NCBI GenBank assembly: GCA_036925085.1
Contig: JAUPFP010000001.1
Span: forward strand, 12,105,854-12,169,853
Length of the DNA stretch: 64,000 nt
Source: Brachycybe producta
Taxonomy: Eukaryota > Arthropoda > Diplopoda > Playtdesmida > Andrognathidae
Reading direction: 5' to 3'
Shown: positions 34,685 through 45,769 of the stretch, one piece after another
How positions within the stretch are numbered: the first letter of the stretch is position 1
Layout of the letters: every line of letters starts with the position of its first letter
The notes under the pieces: generated by a model
Told to the model about the DNA's origin: nothing
What the model saw: only the letters and a program-made list of their open reading frames with translations
Databases searched by the model: none
Made by a program: the position numbers and the translations under genes

Positions 34685-34965
34685 ATTTCTTATGAGCTTG
34701 CTCTAATTGTGAATTATGAGTTTTGTTTAAATTTTCTTATGAGTTTCTTCTAATTGTGAATTTTGAGTTTTGTTTAAATTTTTAATGAGTTTGTTCTAAT
34801 TGTGAATTATGAGTTTTGTTTAAATTTTCTTATGAGTTTGTTCTAATTGTGAATTATGAGTTTTGTTTAAATTTTCTTATGAGTTTGTTCAAATTGTGAA
34901 TTAAGAGTTCTGTTTAAATTTTCCTACAAATTTGTTTTAATTTTGAATGGTGAGTTTAGTTTAAT
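34685..34965. repeat. 47-bp AT-rich tandem array
   Basis: Five to six copies of a unit with the phrases CTTATGAGTTTGTTCTAA and TTGTGAATTATGAGTTTTG, then TTTAAATT. Central copies are nearly identical; the outer ones are diverged or shortened. A minisatellite with no coding content. Confidence 0.75.
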
Positions 34966-35052
34966 TACGAATTAAACTCAATGTTCAGTGCAAATAAAAA
35001 GTGTTAAATTCAAAAAGTGATCGGGTCTACCTCAAGAGATTCTTCAAATTGG

Positions 35053-35142
35053 AAAGTCCACATCTAAAGGTCAGGTAAGGTTGGGTATATATATATATAT
35101 ATATATATACCCAACCTTACCTGACCTTTAGATGTGGACTTT
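35053..35142. repeat. 90-bp perfect palindrome with (AT)n centre
   Basis: Two 45-bp arms are exact reverse complements with no spacer. The outer parts read AAAGTCCACATCTAAAGG and its complement; the centre is a TA dinucleotide run. It lies about 110 bp left of the provirus at 35255. Confidence 0.9.
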
Positions 35143-35254
35143 TCACTCTCATATATATAATTTAGCCATAAAATGCATGTATACTAAGGATTTCACAACA
35201 TCTACGTCACCCACACAACTCGTTAAATAAGATAAAAACCCATTCCTACATAAG

Positions 35255-36369
35255 TGTTATGGAAGCAAAAGGCTTACATAACATTTTTTATGAATGACAC
35301 TTTATATTTTTCTTTTTCTCTCACCTAAAAAACAAAACTTTTGTGAGACATGAAATGACCCACTTAAAAACTACCCCTCACTATTTTTTGTGTTTATTTT
35401 TTTACATGTATTTACTTTTTTCAGTTATTTCTTCTTTCTCAATTTTCAAACAAAAAACAAGTTTTATTATTTAGTTATTGCAATGGTTTAGGGCTATAAT
35501 TTTTTATATATACACTTAAGGTGGAAGATGATTTTTTTTTTTTTTTTCTACTTCTTATACACCATCGTATATAATCAACAGGGGGTAAAATGACAATTTT
35601 TTCTTGTCCCTATAGCCAGACAGTTTTTTATAGGTTAAACTAACTTTGTAATATATGTACTGGAGATTAGAAAAACTGCTAGCTATAGCTTAGGGTTATC
35701 TTTTTTTTAACTGTTTTTTGTATATGTCCACTATTTTTTATATATATATTCTAGGTATAATTTTTTATATTATTAGGAAAATTATTATGAAACTAACCAA
35801 TAACATGGGTTCATGAGGTAGAGTCCAGCCCCTCCAAAACTGAATAAAAAAAGCTCGAATTTGAGCCAAAGAGACAGAAAGCCTCTGAGCTTCCTTTGAA
35901 TTACCCCACTTCGTTTGTCTACCTCATCAACCAGCAACTTAACACAAGAATTATCCATCATTCTGCTGGACACTGTGTTGTTTCCCCACAAACTTTGAGC
36001 TGGTTCTTCTGGGTCTTCATAGTTGAAACCAAAAGAATTGGCTGGGAACCTTGTATTAAGTTCATCATGTTCCAGTGTTTGTAAGTTGTATATATGTTTT
36101 TATTTTGTATTGGGTTGTGTTTTTTATTTTTCTTGGTTTTGGTAATGGGTTACTATGTATTAACAGATTTTTTAATATCAATGGGTTTTTCTTGTATTAA
36201 GGTCTAAATGGGATTGAGGGAATAATAAAATAATAAATAAAATAATAATAAAATGTTATTTCAAAAAATTCTGAATTGTTCTTTTATTTTATAGTCTTAA
36301 CTGACTTAAGCTAACCTCATAAATTAATAAATTGCTTTCCTTTAAAACTTAAAGGAAATAGAAGCAACA
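35255..36369 (+). mobile_element. 5' LTR of envelope-bearing provirus
   Basis: 1115 bp, TGTTATGG...GCAACA. Nearly the same as 40973-42057 along its length. The differences are small indels, and one larger change near 35960-36010 where this copy has extra sequence. Long homopolymer runs and the phrase GAGGTAGAGTCCAGCCCCTC are shared. Confidence 0.9.
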
Positions 36370-36483
36370 AAATGGTGTTGTGAACAGGATATTTTTTTGA
36401 ACCTTTTTTCCTTTTCTACAGTTCAGAATTTTTTGAAAAAACTTATTTTTCTACTAGATAATTTGTTTTCAATTTTTTTTATT

Positions 36484-37250
36484 TCTAAGTTATGAGTAGT
36501 TCTAATCTTATACCCTGTCCATGGAAAAAAAGGTTGCTGTATGTTTAAAGCAACCAGCTACAGTAAACATTTTGCTAGGTGCCCCTTCAGCCCAAAGAAT
36601 AATCCCTCTGCTTTCCCAACACCCAGTTACCAAGTGGACCCTAACAATCCCCATTTTTATCTACCAATGGAAAAAACCAACATAGAAATTCCCTAAAATA
36701 ATACGGTCCAAAATTACTATTTCCCTACACTTACGGAAGATTGGGAATCTGAAACCTATTCAGCACAAGAAATTTCCGAATTAAGCGAAGCAAATGAACA
36801 TACTCCAAAATTTTGGAGATTTATAAATTCAAATGAGCTGGCACGCATGACCAAAACTCAAAAAACAGAATACATAAAAAACATGAACAAATGCTTAAAC
36901 ACTCAGTGAAAAACAGGTCATACCTCATACAAGCCTTATTGTATACACTAGGATACTTAAAATGGCTACTTCTGATGCTTCAGCACATAACCAGGACACC
37001 CAAAACGCTCTACTTAGTTGTACCTCTCTCATACCAACTTTCTCTGGAGATGACAAAGGTCCCACAGCTGAGGATCTTTTTCATCAACTTGAAGAAGTTG
37101 CTCATCTAGCCCGATGGGATGAAGGCTTTCAAATCATTGTGTTCCGATCCAAATGCAGAGGGGATTGGCCGCTGAATTTCTACAATATCATCCCGAAGTT
37201 AAAGACATCACCGCCTGGTCAACTTTGAAAACTCTAATCGTACAGCGTTT
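36484..37250 (+). pseudogene. Gag remnant of the provirus
   Basis: The clearest part is at 36962-37228 in one frame, with IPTFSGDDKGPTAEDLF and HQLEEVAHLARWDEGF, a capsid-like gag N-terminal motif. Upstream sequence is open only in short pieces with stops. At about 37250 the gag reading joins integrase sequence abruptly: the RT region is missing. Confidence 0.65.
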
Positions 37251-37257
37251 TCAACCA

Positions 37258-37680
37258 ACGTATTGGTCTAGACATCCTTGGACCTTTACCTACAACACAT
37301 CAAGGAAACAAATACATTGCTGTCTTCTGTGACTATTTCACGAAATATCCTGAAGCCTTTGCAATTGAAGACCAGAAAGCAGAAACCATTGCACGATTAC
37401 TGGTAAATGAAATCTTTTCTAGATATGGATGTTGTCAAGAGTTACTAACAGATTGAGGAACAAAACTCACCTCCGACTTAATCAAAAGTATATGCAAACT
37501 TCTAGGTGTAAAAAAGACATTTACTTCTGCATACCATCCGCAAACAGACGGTCTAGTAGAACGTTTCAATGGTGCTTTGACCAAAATGCTTTCGCATTAT
37601 GTGGACCAAGACCAAAGAAACTGGAATGAGGAGTTACCTTTAATTTTAATGGCTTATCGGAGTGCCATTCATTCAGGCAC
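37258..37680 (+). pseudogene. Integrase core remnant of the provirus
   Basis: Reads GLDILGPLPTTHQGNKYIAV, DYFTKYPEAFAIEDQ, TSAYHPQTDGLVERFNGAL and WNEELPLILMAYRSAIH, matching Ty3/gypsy integrase. The first catalytic Asp and the Glu are present. A stop codon (TGA near 37455) falls directly after the second Asp. The frame then continues without a break into envelope-like sequence at about 37690, a deletion joint. Confidence 0.8.
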
Positions 37681-37689
37681 AACCACATA

Positions 37690-39993
37690 TTGTGATATTA
37701 CAAAGAAATGCTCTACAAATGAAACATGTCATTGTAAGATAGAAAAGGCTGTAACCACAATGATGCATGTAGACAAAGCAGAAAATGAAATTGAAAATTT
37801 TGAAATAGCATCATTCAAAGAATTCAATTTTTCAGGTGCTCAAGGAAAACCACAAAGGAGTAGATGCCACTTGATGGCTCTTGAAACATTTAATACTAAA
37901 ATAGGTGAAGACTTTGTAACCTTCACTGAACCAATACTAACAGTCAGTTCAGAAGGGACTGTCATTATCAGGAAAATGGGAGTGGATAAAATCTTCCAAA
38001 TCAAAGAGAAAAAACAAATTGTCATTCCTGATGAATTTACACTTGAAGAAGGTGAAATACATGGTATTTGTGTAACCATAAAAGGTAGATTAATTGAAAC
38101 TTCTTACCATTTGATGGGAAGGGAAATATGTCAACACAAAATGTTTTTTATGCATGGCTTTCATTTATAATCTAGAATGCATGCCTGTATATATGCAGTA
38201 TGGTATTATTATAACACTTATGATTCTAACTAGTATTTTGATTTTATATATTCGATTAGTATTAAGATGCATATGGGATTACTTTGCATTTTTGTTAAAA
38301 ATATTGTATACCGTATATCGCATAATAAAAGGGTGTTTTAAAATAGGAATGTTACGTGGTGTAATGACAGGAACAAAACTAAAAACGCAAGTAAAGAAAA
38401 CTCAAGATAAATTGCAAGATATGGAGAACGAACTGTTACGTGCACCAAACACTCCCCTCTTCTATATCGTGCTCATTACTGGAATTTTTCTTTCACTATT
38501 TTCACTTGTATCAACCAAATGCACTGAACATAATTTAATACCCGCTAAAGTATTTGAATGTCAAGAAACTGTTACTGGTAAACAATGTTCCTTGGCCACA
38601 CACATGCAAATCACACTCACCAACCTAGAATACTCGGTATGTGTATGGTTGGCTGATCAGCAAGACAATCACGTAGCTGCACTTGAATTCGACTTTGCCT
38701 CTGTGGACTGTCAATGATTTACCCAACAGACGTATAACACATTTTTAACTACACTACATACAGTTAATCGAGTTGCATGCCCACAAAATGCATACTGTGG
38801 TTGCGGTGAACATTGTCACCGAGATTACAAATTTCAAGCACTAACTAAGAAGGCCTTAGATTGGCCAGGTGTCACAAACTGTTTTGCAGGAGACTCAGGC
38901 AGTATGTGCTCCATAATAGATTCCCAACCATGTCACCATTATCGTTGGTACCTGAAACCCAGATACATGTTTACATACAAAGTTAGAAAAATCATAGGAA
39001 TGGCCTGCAAACCAACAGTAAAATTTACAATAACCATCAATGACACAAAGGAAACTCACTTGATCCAAACCATTAAGAAAATGAAAGGAGATGTACACGT
39101 TGAAGTAGTTGGTGTCTTCGACCAGGCTACGGACATTCCTTCTAGACATTTAATACAAAGATATCACGATCCCAGTGAAGCATATATAGAAACTGCCTCT
39201 GAACCACATAGACCTACAAGATGTCACATTGGAGATGTTCAAGCCGGAGATCTTTCAATAAACATGTTTTCCTTTGATGAACAGATGGTTCAGTGTAGTT
39301 TCTATGAAGAACGCATGACTTGTAATAAACAACCCTCCTACTTGGAAAAATTGATCAAAACAAAAGAAAACATTCTACTTTTTTCTCTTTCCAATCACAA
39401 GCTATTCATTGGGGAATATGGAACTTTAAAATCCACTTTACTAACATCCAGTCCTGTAGTTATATTTGTAACAATGGGAGATTACAAGATAAAACTGTAA
39501 ACTATAAGTTTGTCCCAAGTTAGAACAAATCCTTTCCCATAAAGGATGTCACTCCTGTATAACACTTGCAACCTTAAAAATCCAAGCCTACAGTACATGC
39601 CTACCAGGAGACGTCCAGGTACAATTCAACATCATTCCCATTGCTACACGATCCATATCATTAAAAAGCACATCAGGTACATTTGAGATACAGATAAAAG
39701 TTGATAAAAAATGCATAAAAGACAAAATATGTCTCGTGTCCAAAGTAGGTTCCTCCTGTGAATTACCAAACATATGCCTAGAAGACCCAACACTTTATTT
39801 TACCAATGAAAATCAAAGTTCTGTGACCAGTTTTGGTAGTTTTGCACCAGGTGAACCTTTTTCTTTTTTCCAACTAACTTCCTTATTTGGAGATCTAAGT
39901 GGACAATTATATAAAGGTGCCATACTTATACTAATTATTTTTGTATCACTGTACATTCTATCTTGTTGCCTAAGTGTTATTAAGGGCAGATAA
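37690..39993 (+). pseudogene. Envelope-like glycoprotein gene of the provirus, broken
   Basis: Three main frame pieces: to 38170, 38154-38717, and 38720-39993 with stops at about 38717 and 39500. Visible layout: a Cys-containing ectodomain part, a hydrophobic helix at about 38190-38320 with a basic follow-on, a second hydrophobic segment near 38455-38515, then a long Cys-rich ectodomain (clusters at 38520-38700 and 38780-38940) and a C-terminal membrane anchor at 39905-39975 with a very short tail. This two-part layout (anchor, internal signal, Cys-rich second half) resembles the Gn/Gc-type envelopes known in some invertebrate retroelements. The homology is inferred from layout, not proven. 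Frameshifts make it non-functional as it stands. Confidence 0.6.
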
Positions 39994-40166
39994 CATGTCT
40001 ACCATATCCAAATGGAAAATAAATAATCTATAACTTTTTACAGCATTTACTAAGTGTTAACATTCATCAAGATACGGTGCCATTCATTCATCAAGTAAAA
40101 CATTCAGTGAACTTGAACCTTTTTGTGAAATGGAACCGCCACCAGAGTTCAGAAGACACATGAAGA

Positions 40167-40940
40167 GTGTCTCAGTGGATTGACGAAGTGAAAAGACACA
40201 TAAAACAAAGACGTTCGCTAAGGGAGAAAACACTCAAAACCAAAAACAACCTAGTGAAAAGCCAAAACTTTCGGGTCCCGGTTGTTCCTAGTAGAAAAAC
40301 TCTTCTCCCAACTCCTTTAACTACGCGTCTTCCTCCTTTGCCACCACTCATGTGTACCTCCAAACAAATCGACACCTCATCATGGCCAGCTCTATTACGG
40401 CAACTACCCTCAACAGTTCGACCAGTAAGCCTCATCCAAAGTCGACCGAGTAGCCAAAGAAGAGAAAATTCGGGCCAATATATCCAGCCACAAACAGTAA
40501 CAGCATCACCCATACCAAAGGCACATTCGCATAACAGAACACATCAACCGGACGCTTCATCTTGGCAAAAACTTTTTAAAGAACTTCCAACTGAGATACG
40601 AGCATTAAGCTCTCTAAGGGACAAGACTGTTTCTCTAAAGAGGAACTATCCTGGCCTCATAAAAACAACTGATCAGGACAAACAAAAATGTGTACTGCTA
40701 CAGTGCATTATTCCATTAATTGACCTGGAACCAGAACTACTTGTGCCTAAGGTAAGTGTACCACGCGTGTGTGCCACAGAAAACCTTGTGGAAAAATTGC
40801 AATGTCTTCCAACAGAATCCACAGCGATACAAAACGATTCCATAAAAAGGAATCAGAAAAGAAACGTCCAGCGGAACCATAGGAGGTGGCAGAAGAGGGA
40901 AAGGAAACGAAAAATGCAGGACGGACCTGCACATGTTTAA
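40167..40940 (+). CDS. Post-envelope ORF, 257 codons, unknown basic protein
   Basis: Open from ATG at 40167 to a stop at 40940, between the envelope-like gene and the polypurine tract. Highly basic, Pro/Ser/Thr/Gln-rich, with no membrane segment. It has an internal duplication: DTSSWPALLRQLPSTVRPVS (residues about 69-88) and DASSWQKLFKELPTEIRALS (about 129-148), a D-x-S-S-W-x2-L-x2-x-L-P-x3-R pattern. The C-terminal 30 residues are dominated by Arg, Lys and Gln. I recognise no family. The tail could bind RNA or act as a nuclear-localisation signal. It is open while its neighbours are broken. Confidence 0.6.
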   Translation: MSQWIDEVKRHIKQRRSLREKTLKTKNNLVKSQNFRVPVVPSRKTLLPTPLTTRLPPLPPLMCTSKQIDTSSWPALLRQLPSTVRPVSLIQSRPSSQRRENSGQYIQPQTVTASPIPKAHSHNRTHQPDASSWQKLFKELPTEIRALSSLRDKTVSLKRNYPGLIKTTDQDKQKCVLLQCIIPLIDLEPELLVPKVSVPRVCATENLVEKLQCLPTESTAIQNDSIKRNQKRNVQRNHRRWQKRERKRKMQDGPAHV

Positions 40941-40972
40941 GCATTTGTTTTTAATAATCTTGGGGAAAGAGA

Positions 40973-42057
40973 TGTTATGGAAGCAATAGGCTTACATAAC
41001 ATTTTTTTATGAATGACACTTTATATTTTTCTTTTTCTCTCCCCTAAAAAACAAAACTTCCGTAGGACATGAAACGACCCACTTAAAAACTAAACCTCAC
41101 TATTTTTTGTGTTTATTTCTTACATGTATTTACTTTTTTCAGTTATTTCTTCTTTCTCAATTTTCAAACAAAAAACTAGTTTTATTATTCAGTTATTGCA
41201 ATGGTTTAAAGCTGTAATTTTTTATATATACACTTAAGGTGGAAGATGATTTTTTATGTTTTTTTCTACTTCTTATACACCATCATATATAATCAACAGG
41301 GGGGTAAAATGACATTTTTTTCTTGTCTCTATAGCCATACAGTTTTTTATAGGTTAAACTAACTTTGTAATATATGTACTAGAGATTAGAAAAACTGCTA
41401 GCTATAATTTAGGGTTATCTTTTTTTTTAACTGTTTTTTGTATATGTCCACTATTTTTTATATATATATATATTCTAGGTATAATTTTTTATATTATTAG
41501 GAAAATTATTATGAAACTAACCAATAACATGAGTTCATGAGGTAGAGTCCAGCCCCTCCAAAACTGAATAAAAAAAACTCGAATTTGAGCCAAAGAGACA
41601 GAAAGCCTCTGAGCTTCCTTTGAATTACCCCACTTCGTTTGTCTACCTCATCAATCAGCAACTTAACACAAGAATTATCCAATTGGGTTTTCCACACAAA
41701 GTTACTGTTGGGTCTTCATAGTTGAAACCAAAAGAATTGGCTGGGAACCTTGTATTAAGTTCATCATGTTCCAGTGTTTGTAAGTTGTATATATGTTTTT
41801 ATTTTGTATTGGGTTGTGTTCTTTATTTTTCTTGGTTTTGGTAATGGGTTACTATGTTTTAACAGATTTTTAATATCAATGGGTTTTTCTTGTATTAAGG
41901 TCTAAATGAGATTGAGGGAAGACTGATAATAATAATAAAATGTTATTTCAAAAAAATTCTGAATTGTTCTTTTATTTTAAAGTCTTAACTGACTTAAGCG
42001 AACCTCATAAATTAATAAATTGCTTTCCTTTAAAACTTAAAGGAAATAGAAGCAACA
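40973..42057 (+). mobile_element. 3' LTR of envelope-bearing provirus
   Basis: 1085 bp, TGTTATGG...GCAACA, directly after the polypurine tract and followed by the second TAAG target copy at 42058-42061. Confidence 0.9.
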
Positions 42058-42061
42058 TAAG

Positions 42062-43520
42062 TCTTCATTGGCTGGGAGGGTCGAACCAAAGAACCCCATA
42101 GGTACTAGTTGCCATCCAAAAGGGGGGAAGTCACAGCATAACACTGTGATAGGAAAGGCAAAAAAGGCCTTTAACAGTTGGGTAAAGATAGATATAAGGT
42201 CGACGTCAAAAGCTCACAGAGTTATTGTTATTGTTTACTTTTATCTATGTTAACATTGAACACTTGACTTTGTATTTGTTTCGTCTATTAACAAAGGATG
42301 AGCAACAAATACTACATACAAATGGTTCAAAACAAAAATAGACCCAAACCTTCATGACAATCCTCTTATATGACATTCCATTTGGGTTGATTTTACTGCT
42401 TTGAATGGAGAAGCCATTGCAAAGAATTAAGTAATCCTTCGCAACGAATTAAGTAATCCATTGCGTCTCACTGTGTGGTGCTAGTTACTAAGATATATTT
42501 CGTTTTAAATAAGCATATGCAGCTGTGGAACATAAATAAAATTTAGTAACGTGGTTGCTATTTATGGAAGTCTTTATTGAAATAATAAAGTATATGCATA
42601 TATATTTAAGACCATCTTCTATGTAAAAATTGTCAATTATGTCTTAATAAATTTTATTTTAATTATTTTTAACAAAAGTTGCAATTTTTTTTAACAACTC
42701 AAAACCATTGAAAACTGAAAATTCCCTAAAAATGACTATAGATACACACATATTCACATTGGTAATTTTGGAGATCGTGTTGTAATGACCCCACATAAAA
42801 TAATACGTCCTTGGCAGTGTAACAGTGAAATTCGTGTCGTCATGGACTTTTTCATAGGCTTAAATTGGGATTGAAAAGCAAGGTGGCAAAACTTGAGGGA
42901 CCAAGAACAAAAGACCTAGTATTGCAGTGCATTTTTGGTAGAATTGAACTGTTAGGGCACTAGAAATGCTTTATGCTGGCCTGACCAGCATGAGAAAGAA
43001 CCGATAAATTGGTGACGAATGTGTAATCTTGTATCCTGTTTTTATTGCAAATTAAACTTCTAAAAAAATAGAAATAATTTTAATAAAGAAAATTTAGGTA
43101 TTTTGGGGGGTGGTGGTCGCCACCACACGTGCTCCTTAAATTGCACCTATGGTCTCTTTCAATCTCCGACAATCTCTGGCAGCATTGGGTTGCCTGAATA
43201 GCAACAAAAATGAATAAAAACGAAAACTGATTAAGATCGAACTGAATTGAGAAGAAAAAGAATAATATAGAAAGTGAATTTCATAGAATCTGAAGAACTT
43301 AGAAACAGGAATTTCAAATCAGCCAGGGGTGTTGACAGACTAGTGAGAGGTAATTAGTAAACGCTTGTGCCGGCTCGCTATGCTCGCCGGGAACCTAATA
43401 TCAACCTCCCCAGGACAAAATCCTCCCACTTTTATTTTTCCCCATTACTCAATTTTGGTGCTATTCAGATTTGAGATTATTTCAGATTATTTCACCCACT
43501 ATAAAACCCACCCCAAAAGC
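42062..43520. other. AT-rich spacer, no gene seen
   Basis: Contains a short tandem (GAATTAAGTAATCC twice near 42425-42455) and a small palindrome GTGGTGG-TCG-CCACCAC near 43110. No ORF with a recognisable domain. Confidence 0.4.
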
Positions 43521-43521
43521 C

Positions 43522-44112
43522 AGGTAGAGATCGGTTACTCTAACTTGAGCCTTGAACTTTCATGAAAACAAATTATATTGAGTTTCAATAAGTGGTACAA
43601 TAATAAAACAGAGGAGACAAAGGTTTTTTAATCGGCTTTTGTCCCCCCTCTTTCTTATGAGGAAAAAAAGTAGAGGGGACAAAAGTTTTAAAAAAAGTAG
43701 AAAATGAAAACTAATAAATGACCTTCCCTATTCATAGAAGGTAACAAATTACAACAAAAAAACATCCTTATTTTAGTTTTATATCAACAACCTTTTTATA
43801 AACTGAAGAAATTCAAGGTGTTAAAAACTTGAAAAAATAGTAGACCTAGTTTTATTAACATTTTCTTTTAACAAATACACTAAAAATTTTATTTTTACAT
43901 AATAAACATTTTTAAACTGCAATAAATTGTTTAGGCATTTAAAAAATGAAAATGTTTGGAATTTTTAACCATAAACAATCTAACATTTCTATCATGTGCT
44001 GCATGGAATTGGTACTGGTAATCTTTCTCTGCAACTTTTTATCTCCCTGAAAAGGGCTGTTAATGTTTGCTCTGAAAAAGACCTTTTGGTTAGATTGAAA
44101 ATTAAAGTTGCC
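43522..44112. repeat. Histone-stem-loop repeat, copy A
   Basis: Diverged copy of 61393-62276. Both begin GTAGAGATCGGTTACTCTAA, share AATAAGTGGTAC, CATCCTTATTTTAG and GAAGAAATTCAA in order, and end AATGTTTGCTCTGAAAAAGAC. On the minus strand it carries one degenerate histone-like stem-loop at 44043-44058 followed by GAGAAAGATT. Confidence 0.65.
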
Positions 44113-44559
44113 TTCACTTTTGCTTTCTAAAGATATTATTTCCCTCCCCCACACATCCAGTTATGTTTTGCTAGACCTCTTCTAGAAATGATTTTAAAGC
44201 AGAATTGGGAGTTTTTTTGAAGACTGACTCAATATCCTTGTTCAAACTGTTAGCCAGCTAAATTTTTGTTGACACTTCCACCCTAATTGTATAAATATCA
44301 TACTTACACCCTCATAAGACTAATTTTGTTGCTATATTTATGATGAAGTAACAGCATAGGGGGGAAAGCAATAAAGCATATTTTAAAACAATTTGACTGC
44401 ATAGTAGGTCTTGATCAAGTGAATACTAATTTTCAATCTGACAATACAGTACAGATATTCCAAAACTAGTTGTAAACACAGTATTTTCTAAAGGTCTGGA
44501 TATGTCTCACAGTTTCAAATTTACCAAGGGAAACAAGAAGAAGGCCATGAAATTCAAAA

Positions 44560-45426
44560 AGAATTTGGATTGGGAGGAAGAATTGTCATTGAACTTACAG
44601 AAAGCTTGAAGAACAAAAATTACATCCTGTTTTTGACAACTACTTTTCTTCGTTGAAGTTGTTAGAAAACCTGAAAAGTAATAACATTTTTGCAAGCTAT
44701 ACTATTCGAAAACAAAGAAAAAGCATGCCAGAAATGAAAGACGAAAAGATGAAACGGGGAGAATCTGATCACAGAATTAGTGATCAAGATTTGACCATTT
44801 AAATGAAAAAACAACAGGCCTGTTTATCTTGCCTCAAATATTCAAGGTTCAGAGATGACCACTGTATGCCGGAAGCAAAAAGATGGTAGCACAATCGAAG
44901 TTACCTGTCCACAAGTAGTTAGAGAATATAATAAATACATGGGTGGAGTTGATAAGGCCGATATGTTGAGAAGCTTATATGGAATTAACCGAAGGTCAAA
45001 AAAGTGGTGGCAACGACTATTCTGGGCAGTTATTCAGATGGCATTAATAAATTTATTTGTTATATATTGTGAGATGAATGAAAAGATTTCTCTTCTGGAA
45101 TACTGAAGAGGAGTTTACAATGCCTTTTTACAATGGGGATGGGCCATAAAAACGGAAAGAAACGGTCATTGCCAACTGCTGGATTACAAAAAAGATGCAA
45201 GAACTTTTCAGTCTCAGAAGATATTCGTCTGGTGTATGTTGGAGTCCATTTTCCAAAGTTCATTTCTGAACGCAGACGATGTGAACTATGTTCTATGAAA
45301 AACATTCAATCTTGGCCATATTCTGTTTGTACTGATGCAATGTACATTTATGTTGTAATGATAAAAAATTGCTTTGCTGAATATCATAACATGTACATGA
45401 CTGTTTTATGTATTTCTAATAAATAA
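44560..45426 (+). pseudogene. piggyBac-type transposase remnant
   Basis: Pieces in shifting frames read GGRIVIELTESLKNKNYILF, FSSLKLLENLKSNN, YTIRKQRKSMPE, MKRGESDHRISD, then TTVCRKQKDGSTIEVTCPQV and YNKYMGGVDKADM, KKWWQRLFWAVIQMALINLF. The MGGVD block carries a catalytic Asp of piggyBac transposases. The end has RRRCELC, half of the C-terminal Cys-rich finger. Several frameshifts and an in-frame stop break it. The enzyme would cut and paste at TTAA; no flanking TTAA repeats were placed. Confidence 0.8.
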
Positions 45427-45607
45427 ATAAAATTAAAATTGAAATTAGTATCATTTCTACAGTGTGATGCATTCAAATATGGCAAATACCCAATGGTACT
45501 TTTAAGTACTATATGCATAAATAACTAGGTGATGCAAATTTTGAATTTTTTTGGTCAATTCACAATCTGAGATATACTTGGGTAATAAAGGAAAAAGACT
45601 TTAATTT

Positions 45608-45722
45608 TGTTGCTAAATTTATGATGAAGTAACAGCATAGGGGAAAAGCAATACAGCATATTTTAAAACAACTTGACTGCATAGTACGTCTTGATCAAGT
45701 AAAGACTAATTTTCAATCAGAC
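45608..45722. repeat. 115-bp direct repeat of 44326-44442
   Basis: Starts TTTGTTGCTAAATTTATGAT and ends TTTTCAATC; about 95 percent alike by eye to 44326-44442. One copy lies on each side of the piggyBac remnant, joining different sequences on their right. Confidence 0.7.
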
Positions 45723-45769
45723 CAGAGCTAGCTAACAGTGTTTGCAAGTGTTCATTGCAGCAGTTACCA

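Larger units (their letters stand above)
35255..42057 (+). mobile_element. Ty3/gypsy-type provirus with envelope-like region, internally deleted
   Basis: LTRs at both ends in direct orientation, a 4-bp target duplication TAAG (35251-35254 and 42058-42061), a binding-site-like TGGTGTTGTGAACAGG just inside the left LTR, and a polypurine tract GGGGAAAGAGA just before the right LTR. The interior is 4.6 kb: a gag remnant joined directly to integrase (the protease-RT-RNase H part is gone), a broken envelope-like gene, and an extra ORF. A solo LTR of the family is at 52457-53535. This copy cannot make a full set of proteins. Confidence 0.88.
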
